A DNA stretch of 64,000 nucleotides, taken from NCBI RefSeq assembly GCF_003732705.1, contig NZ_MOBR01000016.1, positions 62,001 through 126,000 of the forward strand. Reading direction: 5' to 3'. This DNA comes from Pseudomonas frederiksbergensis (lineage in GTDB: Bacteria > Pseudomonadota > Gammaproteobacteria > Pseudomonadales > Pseudomonadaceae). Below the pieces are notes generated by a model. The model was not told the origin of the DNA. It did no database searches and saw nothing but the letters and a program-made list of their open reading frames with translations. A program made the translations under genes and the position numbers. Shown one piece after another: positions 40,827 to 49,452 of this stretch. Numbering within the stretch: the first letter of the stretch is position 1; each line of letters starts with the position of its first letter.

Positions 40827-42637
40827 CAGCGCGGGGTGTCCGGCAGGCGTTGAACCTGGCCGTTGACGAACTGTGCCCACGGCAACTGACGTACCACACG
40901 TTGGTTCTGGGTCATGCCGAGGCTGCCCGATTGACCTTCGATGCGGCTGTCCGGCAGGGCCTTGAGTTGCCCCAGGCGTGGCGCCAGGCGATAGGCGTCA
41001 ACACCCATCGCGTACAGGCGGCCGAGGCTGCCACCGGCCTGTGGCCATTGTGCAGTGACCTGTTTGCGCAGCGGGTCATTGGCATCCAGCAACCATGGGG
41101 TTTCGCAGAAGCGAACGCCGTTCATGTCGTTGTACTGGTTCACATCGCCGCTGGCGCTGAACACGTGGGAGGTCGCGTAGACCGGCACGTCACCAGCGTA
41201 CTGGAAGTTCAGAGTCGGTTTGATCTGTTGCGCCTGTTGCGGGGTGGCCGCCAGGAAGATGAACTCGATGTCCTGACGACGGGAAGGTTGTGCGGCGACT
41301 TGCGAGCCAACGGTGCTCTGCAGGGTTTTCGCCCGGCCTTCGCTCTGACGCAGCTGGAACATGTCGGCGATTTGCTGGGCCAGTTGCACCGGCTGATCGA
41401 CGCGTTCGGTTGCGACGATGCTGCCGCCGTTGGCTTGCCAATCCTGGCTGAAGGCTCTCAGGACGCGGTCGCCCCATTCGCCTTTCGGCACCATGATGGC
41501 GGCGCGATGCAGGCCATCGGCGCGAGCGCGGCGGGACACTTCGCGAGCTTCGTCTTCAGCGGCAAGACCGAACTGGAACAACTGGGCCGGACCTTGTTCG
41601 CCTTCGCTGTAATTCAGCGCCAGGGTGGTGATCGGCAGTTGCGGGCGAGCGCTGAGCTGTTTGACCAGCGGCTTCTCCAGCGGCCCTACGACCAGTTGCA
41701 CGCCATCAGCCTGGGCCTTGCGATAGAAATCGTCCATCGAGGTCAGTTTCGAGCTGTCGTAAAACACGATGGCCGGCGGCTTCTGCCCGGCTTGTTGTGC
41801 CTGGTAGTGAGCGGCCATGAAGCCTTCACGCAACGCCTTGCCGACTGATGCCAGCTGACCGTCTTGCGGCAGCAGCAGGGCAATCTTGCCCAGGGGCTGG
41901 CTGGCCAGTTCCTTGAGTTTGGTCAGTGGCAATGGCAGTTGAAGTGCGGCCGGGTGCTTTGGATTTTGTGCGCGCCAGGCGTCGATCGCAGCTTGCTGCT
42001 GTTCCAGGGTGCCAGCGGTTTTCACGGCCAGGGCCAGGCTCATCCAGCCGCCGAGGTCGTCGGTGGTGGTCGGCTGCAGTTGATCGGTGGGCAGCGAAGC
42101 GATCAGGGTCCAAATGGCTTCGTGGTTTTTGCCGGCGGCTTCGCCTTCGAGCATGGGCGCAATAAAGATGCGCTCCCGGGCGGCGGCCAGTGTCTGGCCG
42201 TCGGCTTCAAGGGCGCGGGCGTGAACGGTGCCGGTGCGCACCTGTTGCTCGACCGGCAGCTCACCCAGGCGTTGCAGGCTCGGATGGCTCAAGGCAGTCA
42301 GCGCCGCTTTGGGCTGATTGCGCACCATGGCCAGTTCAGCCGCCAGGGTACTGGCGAAGACCTGTTGGCCAGGCTTGAGTTGTTCCATCGGCACCTGTTG
42401 CAGGATTTGCGCGGACTGGCCGGCATTGCCTTGACGGTAAGCCAGGTCTGCCGCGCTCAGACGAAACAGTGCAGCTTGTTCCGGCGTTTTGCTCTGGGCA
42501 GCCTTTTCGAGCAGTTGCTCGATACTGGCATCCGGGGTCCGTGGAAGTTCGCCAAGGCTGGAGGAGGGCGAGCTGGCGCAAGCCGCCAGCAAGGCAGCGA
42601 GGCAGAGGGCAGTGAACAGCCGCAGGCAAGCGATCAT
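40826..42637 (-). CDS. lpoA: Penicillin-binding protein activator LpoA
   Basis: 603 residues from the ATG at 42637 (AGGA at a spacing of 7; the upstream in-frame codon at 42661 is TTG). Lipobox AAC with Cys20 anchors it in the outer membrane. An N-terminal TPR-like half (about 40-240) is followed by a periplasmic-binding-protein-like half (about 255-590: KIALLLPQDGQLASVGKALREGF). In E. coli it activates PBP1A from the outer membrane. Divergent from rsmI, the usual gammaproteobacterial arrangement. Confidence 0.94.
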   Translation of the reverse strand: MIACLRLFTALCLAALLAACASSPSSSLGELPRTPDASIEQLLEKAAQSKTPEQAALFRLSAADLAYRQGNAGQSAQILQQVPMEQLKPGQQVFASTLAAELAMVRNQPKAALTALSHPSLQRLGELPVEQQVRTGTVHARALEADGQTLAAARERIFIAPMLEGEAAGKNHEAIWTLIASLPTDQLQPTTTDDLGGWMSLALAVKTAGTLEQQQAAIDAWRAQNPKHPAALQLPLPLTKLKELASQPLGKIALLLPQDGQLASVGKALREGFMAAHYQAQQAGQKPPAIVFYDSSKLTSMDDFYRKAQADGVQLVVGPLEKPLVKQLSARPQLPITTLALNYSEGEQGPAQLFQFGLAAEDEAREVSRRARADGLHRAAIMVPKGEWGDRVLRAFSQDWQANGGSIVATERVDQPVQLAQQIADMFQLRQSEGRAKTLQSTVGSQVAAQPSRRQDIEFIFLAATPQQAQQIKPTLNFQYAGDVPVYATSHVFSASGDVNQYNDMNGVRFCETPWLLDANDPLRKQVTAQWPQAGGSLGRLYAMGVDAYRLAPRLGQLKALPDSRIEGQSGSLGMTQNQRVVRQLPWAQFVNGQVQRLPDTPR

Positions 42638-42846
42638 GTAGTGTTCCTGATACTCGATCAAATTAGCGTGGAATTGTACCCAAGCACTGGCCGGGGCGCG
42701 ATGTTACTGGCGTGAAACGATCAATTTAGCTCGTGTAAATGTTGCAGCACTGCACAAAGGGCCCCGAAACCAAGGGTGGCTTGCGCGCATCGCAAGTGTC
42801 ACTACGCGCTACAATGGCGACTTTTACCGATCATGAGGTGTGCGCT

Positions 42847-43719
42847 TTGACTGCTCCAGGTGCTTTGAATTCCGCTGCTGGCTCGCTTTATGTGGTGGCG
42901 ACGCCCATCGGCAACCTGGACGACATCAGTGCCCGTGCGCTGAAGATCCTGCGAGAGGTGGCGTTGATTGCCGCTGAAGACACGCGTCACTCCCAGCGTT
43001 TGATGCAGCACTTCGGCATTCCGACACCGCTGGCCGCTTGCCATGAACACAACGAACGGGATGAAGGTAGTCGCTTTATCACGCGCCTGCTGGCCGGGGA
43101 CGATGTGGCATTGATCTCCGATGCCGGGACGCCGCTGATTTCCGATCCGGGTTATCACCTGGTGCGTCAGGCGCGTGCGGCCGGGATCAATGTGGTGCCG
43201 GTTCCGGGGGCCTGTGCCTTGATCGCGGCGCTGTCGGCGGCGGGGCTGCCGTCGGATCGTTTTATCTTTGAAGGCTTCCTGCCGGCCAAGGCTGTGGGCC
43301 GCCGGGCTCGCCTGGAGCTGGTCAAGGAAGAGCCGCGCACGCTGATTTTCTATGAGGCCCCGCACCGGATCCTTGAATGCCTGCAAGACATGGAGTTGGT
43401 GTTCGGCGGCGAGCGACCGGCGTTGCTGGCCCGGGAAATCACCAAAACCTTCGAAACCCTCAAGGGCTTGCCGCTCGCCGAGTTGCGCGAATTTGTCGAG
43501 TCCGACAGCAATCAGCAGCGCGGTGAATGCGTGGTGCTGGTGGCGGGTTGGTCGGCTCCGGAAACAGAAGACGCGGTCAGCAGTGAAGCGATGCGGATCC
43601 TGAATCTGTTGCTCGAAGAAATGCCGCTCAAGCGCGCCGCAGCGTTGGCCGCGCAAATCACCGGCGAGCGTAAGAATGTTCTCTATCAAGTCGCGCTGGA
43701 TAAACAGAAGAGCGAGTAA
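42847..43719 (+). CDS. rsmI: 16S rRNA 2'-O-methyltransferase (C1402)
   Basis: 290 residues from a TTG start at 42847 with TGAGGTG upstream. The ATG at 42814 is in frame but overlaps a good -10 sequence (TACAAT, 42810-42815) and has no ribosome site, so it is rejected. Family signature SLYVVATPIGNLDDIS and the tetrapyrrole-methylase-type SAM site LISDAGTPLISDPGYHLV. Methylates the ribose of C1402 of 16S rRNA. Precedes the RNase P RNA gene. Confidence 0.93.
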   Translation: MTAPGALNSAAGSLYVVATPIGNLDDISARALKILREVALIAAEDTRHSQRLMQHFGIPTPLAACHEHNERDEGSRFITRLLAGDDVALISDAGTPLISDPGYHLVRQARAAGINVVPVPGACALIAALSAAGLPSDRFIFEGFLPAKAVGRRARLELVKEEPRTLIFYEAPHRILECLQDMELVFGGERPALLAREITKTFETLKGLPLAELREFVESDSNQQRGECVVLVAGWSAPETEDAVSSEAMRILNLLLEEMPLKRAAALAAQITGERKNVLYQVALDKQKSE

Positions 43720-43793
43720 AAACCTGACGTGCAGGCGTGGCTGGAGGCTATTAGCGCTTGTTCTTCAGCCGCTCTGCCGTTAACCTTCGCGGC

Positions 43794-44150
43794 GGAGAGT
43801 CGATTGGACAGTCGCTGCCCTCTATGAAAATTAGGGGGGGGAGGAAAGTCCGGGCTCCATAGGGCGAAGTGCCAGGTAATGCCTGGGAGGCGTGAGCCTA
43901 CGGAAAGTGCCACAGAAAATAACCGCCTAAGCGCTCAAGCGCCGGTAAGGGTGAAAAGGTGCGGTAAGAGCGCACCGCACGTCTGGCAACAGTTCGTGGC
44001 TAGGTAAACCCCACTTGGAGCAAGACCAAATAGGGTCCCAAGGCGTGGCCCGCGCTGGGACCGGGTAGGTTGCTAAAGATGTCCAGTGATGGCCATCGTA
44101 GACGAATGACTGTTCAAGACAGAACCCGGCTTACAGATCGACTCTCCACC
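43794..44150 (+). ncRNA. rnpB: RNase P RNA (bacterial type A)
   Basis: Catalytic RNA that removes tRNA 5' leaders. The ends pair (GGAGAGTCGAT with ATCGACTCTCC), and the conserved core is present: GAGGAAAGTCCGGGCTCC near the 5' side, GCCACAGAAAATAACCGCC, GGTAAGGGTGAAAAGGTGCG, CTGGCAACAG, and AGACAGAACCCGGCTTACAG near the 3' end. The position between rsmI and mraZ is as in other pseudomonads. An eight-G run sits just before GAGGAAAG and may be a homopolymer error. A T-run (44151-44157) follows and can terminate transcription. Confidence 0.96.
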
Positions 44151-44160
44151 TTTTTCTTTC

Positions 44161-44182
44161 CCTGCTTGAATCATCAAGCAGG
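44161..44182. repeat. Stem-loop downstream of rnpB
   Basis: CCTGCTTGA / TCAAGCAGG around ATCA, just after the T-run. No second T-tract follows; perhaps a transcript-end stem or backup terminator. Confidence 0.5.
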
Positions 44183-44456
44183 TGCTGATGGCGGGCTTTT
44201 GTGATATCGATTAGCCTGCGCTGGCAGCACTTTACAAATCTCCTCGCAATATCGATTTCCCTCCTTTCATAAACACCAGCAGACCCTCCGTCGTAATACC
44301 GAAAAAATCTTACTCTTAACAAATTACTTTAACTTTCGAGCGCAGCCATCAGTGCTGAATCAAGTTATTGAGCAAAAACATACGTCATATTCTCGTTGCC
44401 CCTCCTTTTACGCTCCTAAATCTCCGTTCTGTAAGGCTTTTCCTTTAATCCGCGCC
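44183..44456. other. Non-coding stretch between rnpB and the dcw promoter
   Basis: AT-richer than its neighbours (around 44200-44450), with no ORF that has a ribosome site. I see no repeat or RNA in it apart from the promoter that begins at 44457. Confidence 0.6.
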
Positions 44457-44486
44457 TTGACGGTGTGGTGGGCGCATTCCTATAGT
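44457..44486 (+). promoter_or_regulatory. Sigma-70 promoter of the dcw cluster
   Basis: TTGACG (44457-44462), 18-bp spacer, TATAGT (44481-44486). Transcription should start near 44492. Confidence 0.8.
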
Positions 44487-44492
44487 GTGCGC

Positions 44493-44522
44493 AAGTGGCG
44501 GAAAGTGGCATGAAGTGGGTTT
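44493..44522 (+). promoter_or_regulatory. MraZ operator: three 10-bp-spaced AAGTGG boxes
   Basis: AAGTGGCGGA AAGTGGCATG and then AAGTGGGTTT, three direct repeats with exact 10-bp phasing, just at or after the predicted start site. This matches the direct-repeat operators through which MraZ represses its own cluster. Confidence 0.85.
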
Positions 44523-44560
44523 TTTGAGCTCAAAACGCTAAAAATTGGAGAAACGCAGAC

Positions 44561-45016
44561 GTGTTTCGCGGAGCTAACGCAATCAGTCTCGATGCAAAGG
44601 GCCGTCTCGCTATGCCGAGCCGGTACCGTGACGAGTTGGTTTCGCGTAGTTCCGGTCAACTGATCGTCACCATCGATGCCGTTGATCCGTGTTTGTGTGT
44701 TTATCCCCTCGATGAGTGGGAAATTATTGAAACCAAACTGCGCGCACTGCCTTCGCTTCGCGAAGAGAACCGCCGCCTGCAACGTTTGCTGATTGGTAAT
44801 GCCGTCGACCTCGAGCTCGATGGCAGTGGTCGTTTTCTGGTTCCGCCGCGTCTGCGCGAATATGCCAAGTTGGATAAGCGCGCAATGCTGGTAGGCCAAC
44901 TGAACAAGTTCCAATTATGGGACGAGGATGCCTGGGATGCGGTTTCTGCCGCTGACCTGGCTGCTATTCAACAACCGGGCGCCATGCCTGATGAACTGCG
45001 TGATTTGATCCTGTGA
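44561..45016 (+). CDS. mraZ: Transcriptional regulator MraZ
   Basis: 151 residues from a GTG start (TTGGAG upstream). Two SpoVT/AbrB-like half-domains: FRGANAISLDAKGRLAMPSRYRD and DLELDGSGRFLVPPRLREYA, each with the DxxGR motif. It forms a ring that binds the repeats upstream and represses the division cluster. Ends in a 4-base overlap with rsmH. Confidence 0.97.
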   Translation: MFRGANAISLDAKGRLAMPSRYRDELVSRSSGQLIVTIDAVDPCLCVYPLDEWEIIETKLRALPSLREENRRLQRLLIGNAVDLELDGSGRFLVPPRLREYAKLDKRAMLVGQLNKFQLWDEDAWDAVSAADLAAIQQPGAMPDELRDLIL

Positions 45017-45960
45017 CTATTGATAGCGGCTTTAACCACATCACCGTACTGCTTGACGAAGCCGTGGAGGCTCTCGCCGTACGTCCTGATGGCTGCTATC
45101 TGGACGGTACGTTCGGACGTGGCGGACACAGTCGGTTGATCCTCAGCCAGCTCGGTCCCGATGGTCGAGTGCTCGGATTCGACAAGGATCCTCAAGCGAT
45201 TGCCACCGGGCAAACGCTAGCGGCCGAAGACGGCCGCTTTGTCGTTGTGCAGCGTAGCTTTGCCGAGCTCGGCTCGGAAGTCGTCGAACGCGGTCTGGCC
45301 GGCAAGGTCAGCGGCGTTTTGCTCGACCTCGGCGTCTCGTCGCCGCAACTCGACGACCCTGAGCGCGGCTTCAGTTTCCTCAACGATGGCCCGCTGGACA
45401 TGCGCATGGACCCGTCCCGCGGGATCAGCGCTGCCGAATTCGTCAACACCGCGCCGGTGGAAGAAATCGCCCGGGTGTTCAAGGAATACGGCGAAGAACG
45501 TTTCTCCGGCCGCATGGCCCGTGCCGTGGCCGAGCGCCGCGACATCAAGCCGTTCGAGCGCACCGCTGACCTGGCTGAAGTCCTGAAAGTCGCCAATCCG
45601 GCCTGGGAAAAGGGCAAGAACCCTGCCACCCGTGCGTTCCAGGGCCTGCGTATTCACGTCAACAACGAACTGGGCGATCTGGAAGCCGGCCTTGAAGCCG
45701 CACTGGAATGCCTGGAAGTCGGCGGTCGCCTGGTGGTCATCAGCTTCCATTCGCTTGAAGACCGCATCGTCAAATTGTTCATGCGCAAACTGGTGAAAGG
45801 CGAAGCCGACAACCTGCCGCGCAACCTGCCGGTCCGTCACGTCGCTTTCGAACCGAAAATCAAAGTCCATGGCAAAGCGCAGTCCGCCTCCGAGGCCGAA
45901 CTCAAAGCCAACCCACGTTCCCGTAGCGCCATCATGCGCGTCGCGGAGAAGCTGCGGTGA
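45013..45960 (+). CDS. rsmH: 16S rRNA m4C1402 methyltransferase
   Basis: 315 residues from a GTG start. Signatures HITVLLDEAVEAL, DGTFGRGGHSR (SAM loop), and the late SFHSLEDRIVK. Methylates N4 of C1402, the same nucleotide that RsmI, also in this window, modifies on the ribose. Overlaps mraZ and ftsL by 4 bases each. Confidence 0.97.
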   Translation: MTIDSGFNHITVLLDEAVEALAVRPDGCYLDGTFGRGGHSRLILSQLGPDGRVLGFDKDPQAIATGQTLAAEDGRFVVVQRSFAELGSEVVERGLAGKVSGVLLDLGVSSPQLDDPERGFSFLNDGPLDMRMDPSRGISAAEFVNTAPVEEIARVFKEYGEERFSGRMARAVAERRDIKPFERTADLAEVLKVANPAWEKGKNPATRAFQGLRIHVNNELGDLEAGLEAALECLEVGGRLVVISFHSLEDRIVKLFMRKLVKGEADNLPRNLPVRHVAFEPKIKVHGKAQSASEAELKANPRSRSAIMRVAEKLR

Positions 45961-46250
45961 GCAAGCTTTTCGCCAAGCCACTTCCCGGCGGAAGCTTTTT
46001 CATGCTGCTGCTGTTTGTTGGCGTGCTCGTGTCGGCCATCGGCGTGTCCTACAGCGCCCACTGGAACCGTCAGTTGCTGAACTCGCTGTACAACGAGTTG
46101 AGCGTGCGCGACAAGGCGCAGGCCGAGTGGGGCCGGTTGATTCTCGAGCAGAGCACCTGGACCGCCCACAGCCGTATCGAAGTGCTGGCCACCGAACAAC
46201 TGAAGATGCGCATTCCCGGCGCCGCTGAAGTACGGATGGTGGCGCCATGA
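45957..46250 (+). CDS. ftsL: Cell division protein FtsL
   Basis: 97 residues from a GTG start. A cytoplasmic N-terminus of about 13 residues, one transmembrane helix (GSFFMLLLFVGVLVSAIGV), then a periplasmic coiled coil (about 40-85: LNSLYNELSVRDKAQAEWGRL). Partner of FtsB and FtsQ at the septum. Overlaps rsmH and ftsI. Confidence 0.95.
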   Translation: MSKLFAKPLPGGSFFMLLLFVGVLVSAIGVSYSAHWNRQLLNSLYNELSVRDKAQAEWGRLILEQSTWTAHSRIEVLATEQLKMRIPGAAEVRMVAP

Positions 46251-47989
46251 TGAAACTCGAAGGCGCACTCTTTCCCTGGCGGTTCCGCGTGGTGCTGGGT
46301 TTGCTCGGCATCATGGTGGCTGCGATCTGCTGGCGCATCATCGACCTGCAAGTGGTCGACCGTGACTTCCTTAAAGGTCAGGGCGATGCCCGCAGCGTTC
46401 GTCACATTCCTATCCCGGCTCACCGTGGTCTGATCACCGACCGTAACGGCGAGCCTTTGGCCGTGAGTACCCCGGTCACCACCCTGTGGGCCAACGCCAA
46501 GGAAATGCAGCTGGCCAAAGAGAAGTGGCCGGCACTCGCAGCGGCGCTGGGCCAGGATCCGAAAGCCCTGGCCGAACGCCTCGAAGCCCAGGCCAATAAA
46601 GAATTCATCTATCTGGTGCGCGGCTTGACCCCCGAGCAGGGCCAGTCGGTGCTCGACCTGAAAGTGCCCGGCGTCTACGGCATTGAAGAGTTCCGCCGTT
46701 TCTACCCGGCCGGTGAAGTCACCGCGCACATGGTCGGCTTTACCGACATCGACGATCACGGGCGCGAAGGCGTCGAGCTGGCCTACGACGAATGGCTGGC
46801 CGGGGTCGCCGGCAAGCGACAGGTCATCAAGGATCGGCGCGGCAGGCTGATCAAGGATGTCCAGGTCACCAAAAACGCCAAGGCCGGCAAGCCCTTGGCG
46901 TTGTCCATTGACCTGCGCCTGCAATACCTGGCCAACCGCGAACTGCGTAACGCGATCATCGAGAACGGCGCCAAGGCCGGCAGCCTGGTGATCATGGACG
47001 TGAAAAGCGGCGAGATCCTCGCCATGGTCAACCAGCCGACCTACAACCCGAACAACCGTCGCAACCTGCAACCGGCGATGATGCGTAACCGCGCGATGAT
47101 CGACGTGTTCGAACCCGGTTCGACCATGAAAGCGATCTCCATGAGTGCCGCCCTGGAAACCGGGCGCTGGAAACCGAGCGACACCGTCGAGGTGTATCCG
47201 GGCTCCTTGCAGATTGGCAAGTACACCATCAAGGACGTATCGAAGTCCGAAGGCCCGGTGCTTGACCTGACCGGCATCCTGATCAACTCCAGTAACGTCG
47301 GCATGAGTAAGGTCGCGTTCGATATCGGCGGCGAAACCATTTTCCGTCTGGCGCAGAAAGTCGGTCTCGGCCAGGACACCGGTCTCGGCTTCCCCGGCGA
47401 GCGCGTCGGCAACCTGCCGAACTACCGCGAATGGCGCAAGGCTGAAACCGCCACGCTGTCCTACGGCTACGGTATTTCGGTGACGGCGATCCAGCTGGTC
47501 CACGCCTTCTCCGCGTTGGCCAACAACGGCCGCATTGCGCCGCTGACCCTGATCAAGACCGACAAGCCACCGCAGACCACCCAGGTGATCCCGGAAAAAG
47601 TCGCGAAAACCATGCAAGGCATGCTGACCCAGGTGATCGAGGCCCCGCGCGGTGTATTCCGTGCGCAGGTCCCGGCGTATCACGTGGCGGGCAAGTCGGG
47701 TACGGCCCGTAAAACGTCGGTGGGCGCCAAAGGCTACGCCGAGAATTCCTATCGCTCGCTGTTCGCCGGTTTCGGCCCGATGAGTGATCCGCGTTTCGCC
47801 ATTGTGGTGGTGATCGATGAGCCGACCAAGGCCGGTTACTTCGGTGGCCTGGTATCGGCGCCGGTGTTCAGCAAAGTGATGTCCGGGACCTTGCGCCTGA
47901 TGAACATCACCCCTGACAACCTGCCACCGACCCAACAGGCCAACGCAACACCGGTCGTTCCGCTGAAAGCCAATGGAGGGCGCGGCTGA
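46247..47989 (+). CDS. ftsI: Septal peptidoglycan transpeptidase FtsI (PBP3)
   Basis: 580 residues. Transmembrane helix (about 14-34), periplasmic non-catalytic module starting at HRGLITDRNG, then the transpeptidase domain with the active-site Ser of S292-T-M-K295, an SSN motif (INSSNVG) and KSGT (AGKSGTARK). Makes septal crosslinks with FtsW. A target of anti-pseudomonal beta-lactams. Overlaps ftsL by 4 bases and murE by 1. Confidence 0.98.
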   Translation: MMKLEGALFPWRFRVVLGLLGIMVAAICWRIIDLQVVDRDFLKGQGDARSVRHIPIPAHRGLITDRNGEPLAVSTPVTTLWANAKEMQLAKEKWPALAAALGQDPKALAERLEAQANKEFIYLVRGLTPEQGQSVLDLKVPGVYGIEEFRRFYPAGEVTAHMVGFTDIDDHGREGVELAYDEWLAGVAGKRQVIKDRRGRLIKDVQVTKNAKAGKPLALSIDLRLQYLANRELRNAIIENGAKAGSLVIMDVKSGEILAMVNQPTYNPNNRRNLQPAMMRNRAMIDVFEPGSTMKAISMSAALETGRWKPSDTVEVYPGSLQIGKYTIKDVSKSEGPVLDLTGILINSSNVGMSKVAFDIGGETIFRLAQKVGLGQDTGLGFPGERVGNLPNYREWRKAETATLSYGYGISVTAIQLVHAFSALANNGRIAPLTLIKTDKPPQTTQVIPEKVAKTMQGMLTQVIEAPRGVFRAQVPAYHVAGKSGTARKTSVGAKGYAENSYRSLFAGFGPMSDPRFAIVVVIDEPTKAGYFGGLVSAPVFSKVMSGTLRLMNITPDNLPPTQQANATPVVPLKANGGRG

Positions 47990-49452
47990 TGTCTCTGAGT
48001 CTGAACAAGATTTTCGCCCATGCCGGTCGTGATCTGTTGATCCGCGAACTGACCCTCGACAGCCGCAACGTGCGGGCAGGGGATTTGTTCCTCGCTGTCC
48101 CTGGCGGCAAGTTCGACGGTCGTGCGCACATTGCCGACGCGTTGCAGCGCGGCGCGGCTGCCGTGGCTTATGAAGTCGAAGGCGCCACCGTGCTGCCGAT
48201 TACCGATGTGCCGCTGATTCCGGTCAAAGGCCTGGCGGCGCAGTTGTCGGACATTGCCGGGCGCTTTTATGGCGACCCGAGCCGCCACTTGAACCTGGTC
48301 GGCGTCACCGGCACCAACGGCAAAACCAGTGTGACGCAGTTGGTGGCGCAAGCCCTCGACTTGCTCGGCCAACACTGCGGCATCGTCGGCACCCTGGGCA
48401 CCGGTTTCTACGGCGCGCTGGAAAGCGGCCTGCACACCACGCCGAACCCGATTGCCGTGCAAGCGACCCTCGCCGACCTGAAAAAGGCCGGTGCCAAAGC
48501 CGTGGCCATGGAAGTGTCTTCCCACGGTCTGGATCAGGGCCGCGTGACCGCACTGGCGTTCGATGTGGCCGTGATGACCAACCTGTCCCGCGACCATCTG
48601 GATTACCACGGCACCATGCAAGCCTATGGCGAAGCCAAGGCCAAGCTGTTTGCCTGGAATGATTTGAAATGCCGGGTGATCAACCTCGACGACGAATTCG
48701 GCCGCGAACTCGCTGCTGATAAGCGTGAGTCGCGCTTGATCACCTACAGCCTGGAAAATACCAGCGCCTATCTATATTGCCGCGAAGCGCAGTTCGACGA
48801 CGAAGGCGTGCGCGCCACCTTGGTCACGCCCCAAGGCGAGCACCATTTGCGCAGCACGTTGCTCGGTCGTTTCAACCTAAGCAACGTCTTGGCCGCCGTC
48901 GGTGCCTTGCTCGGCCTGGACTATGCGCTGGACGAAATCCTTAAGGTTCTGCCGAAACTCGAAGGCCCCGCCGGTCGCATGCAGCGCCTGGGCGGCGGTA
49001 CTCAGCCGCTGGTGGTGGTCGATTACGCCCACACCCCGGACGCGCTGGAAAAAGTCTTGCTGGCCCTGCGTCCCCACGCCAAAGGCCGACTGCTGTGCCT
49101 GTTCGGTTGCGGCGGTGATCGCGATCGCGGCAAGCGTCCGTTGATGGCTGAAGTGGTCGAGCGTCTGGCCGATGGCGTGCTGGTCACCGACGACAACCCG
49201 CGTACCGAAGATCCATCGGTAATTTTCGATGACATCCGCGCCGGTTTCACCGCTGTGGATAAAGTGACGTTCGTCGCTGGCCGTGGACAGGCGATTGCCC
49301 AATTGATCGCCAGTGCGTCGGCCGATGACGTGATTGTCCTGGCCGGTAAAGGTCACGAGGACTATCAGGAAATCAACGGTCAGCGCCACGCGTTCTCCGA
49401 TCTGGTCGAGGCTGATCACGCCCTGACCGCGTGGGAGGTGGCCCATGCTTAA
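47989..49452 (+). CDS. murE: UDP-MurNAc-tripeptide synthetase (mDAP-adding)
   Basis: 487 residues. ATP motif GVTGTNGKTS, Mur ligase central domain, and the DNPRTED motif that marks specificity for meso-diaminopimelate over lysine. Cytoplasmic step three of stem peptide synthesis. Overlaps murF by 8 bases. Confidence 0.98.
   Translation: MSLSLNKIFAHAGRDLLIRELTLDSRNVRAGDLFLAVPGGKFDGRAHIADALQRGAAAVAYEVEGATVLPITDVPLIPVKGLAAQLSDIAGRFYGDPSRHLNLVGVTGTNGKTSVTQLVAQALDLLGQHCGIVGTLGTGFYGALESGLHTTPNPIAVQATLADLKKAGAKAVAMEVSSHGLDQGRVTALAFDVAVMTNLSRDHLDYHGTMQAYGEAKAKLFAWNDLKCRVINLDDEFGRELAADKRESRLITYSLENTSAYLYCREAQFDDEGVRATLVTPQGEHHLRSTLLGRFNLSNVLAAVGALLGLDYALDEILKVLPKLEGPAGRMQRLGGGTQPLVVVDYAHTPDALEKVLLALRPHAKGRLLCLFGCGGDRDRGKRPLMAEVVERLADGVLVTDDNPRTEDPSVIFDDIRAGFTAVDKVTFVAGRGQAIAQLIASASADDVIVLAGKGHEDYQEINGQRHAFSDLVEADHALTAWEVAHA

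Noticed and set aside
44131..44322. 63-codon minus-strand frame after rnpB
   Set aside because: It begins inside an AT-rich spacer without a ribosome site and ends inside the RNase P RNA gene.
46070..47935. 621-codon open frame antisense to ftsI
   Set aside because: Same composition artefact; ftsI on the other strand has all transpeptidase motifs.
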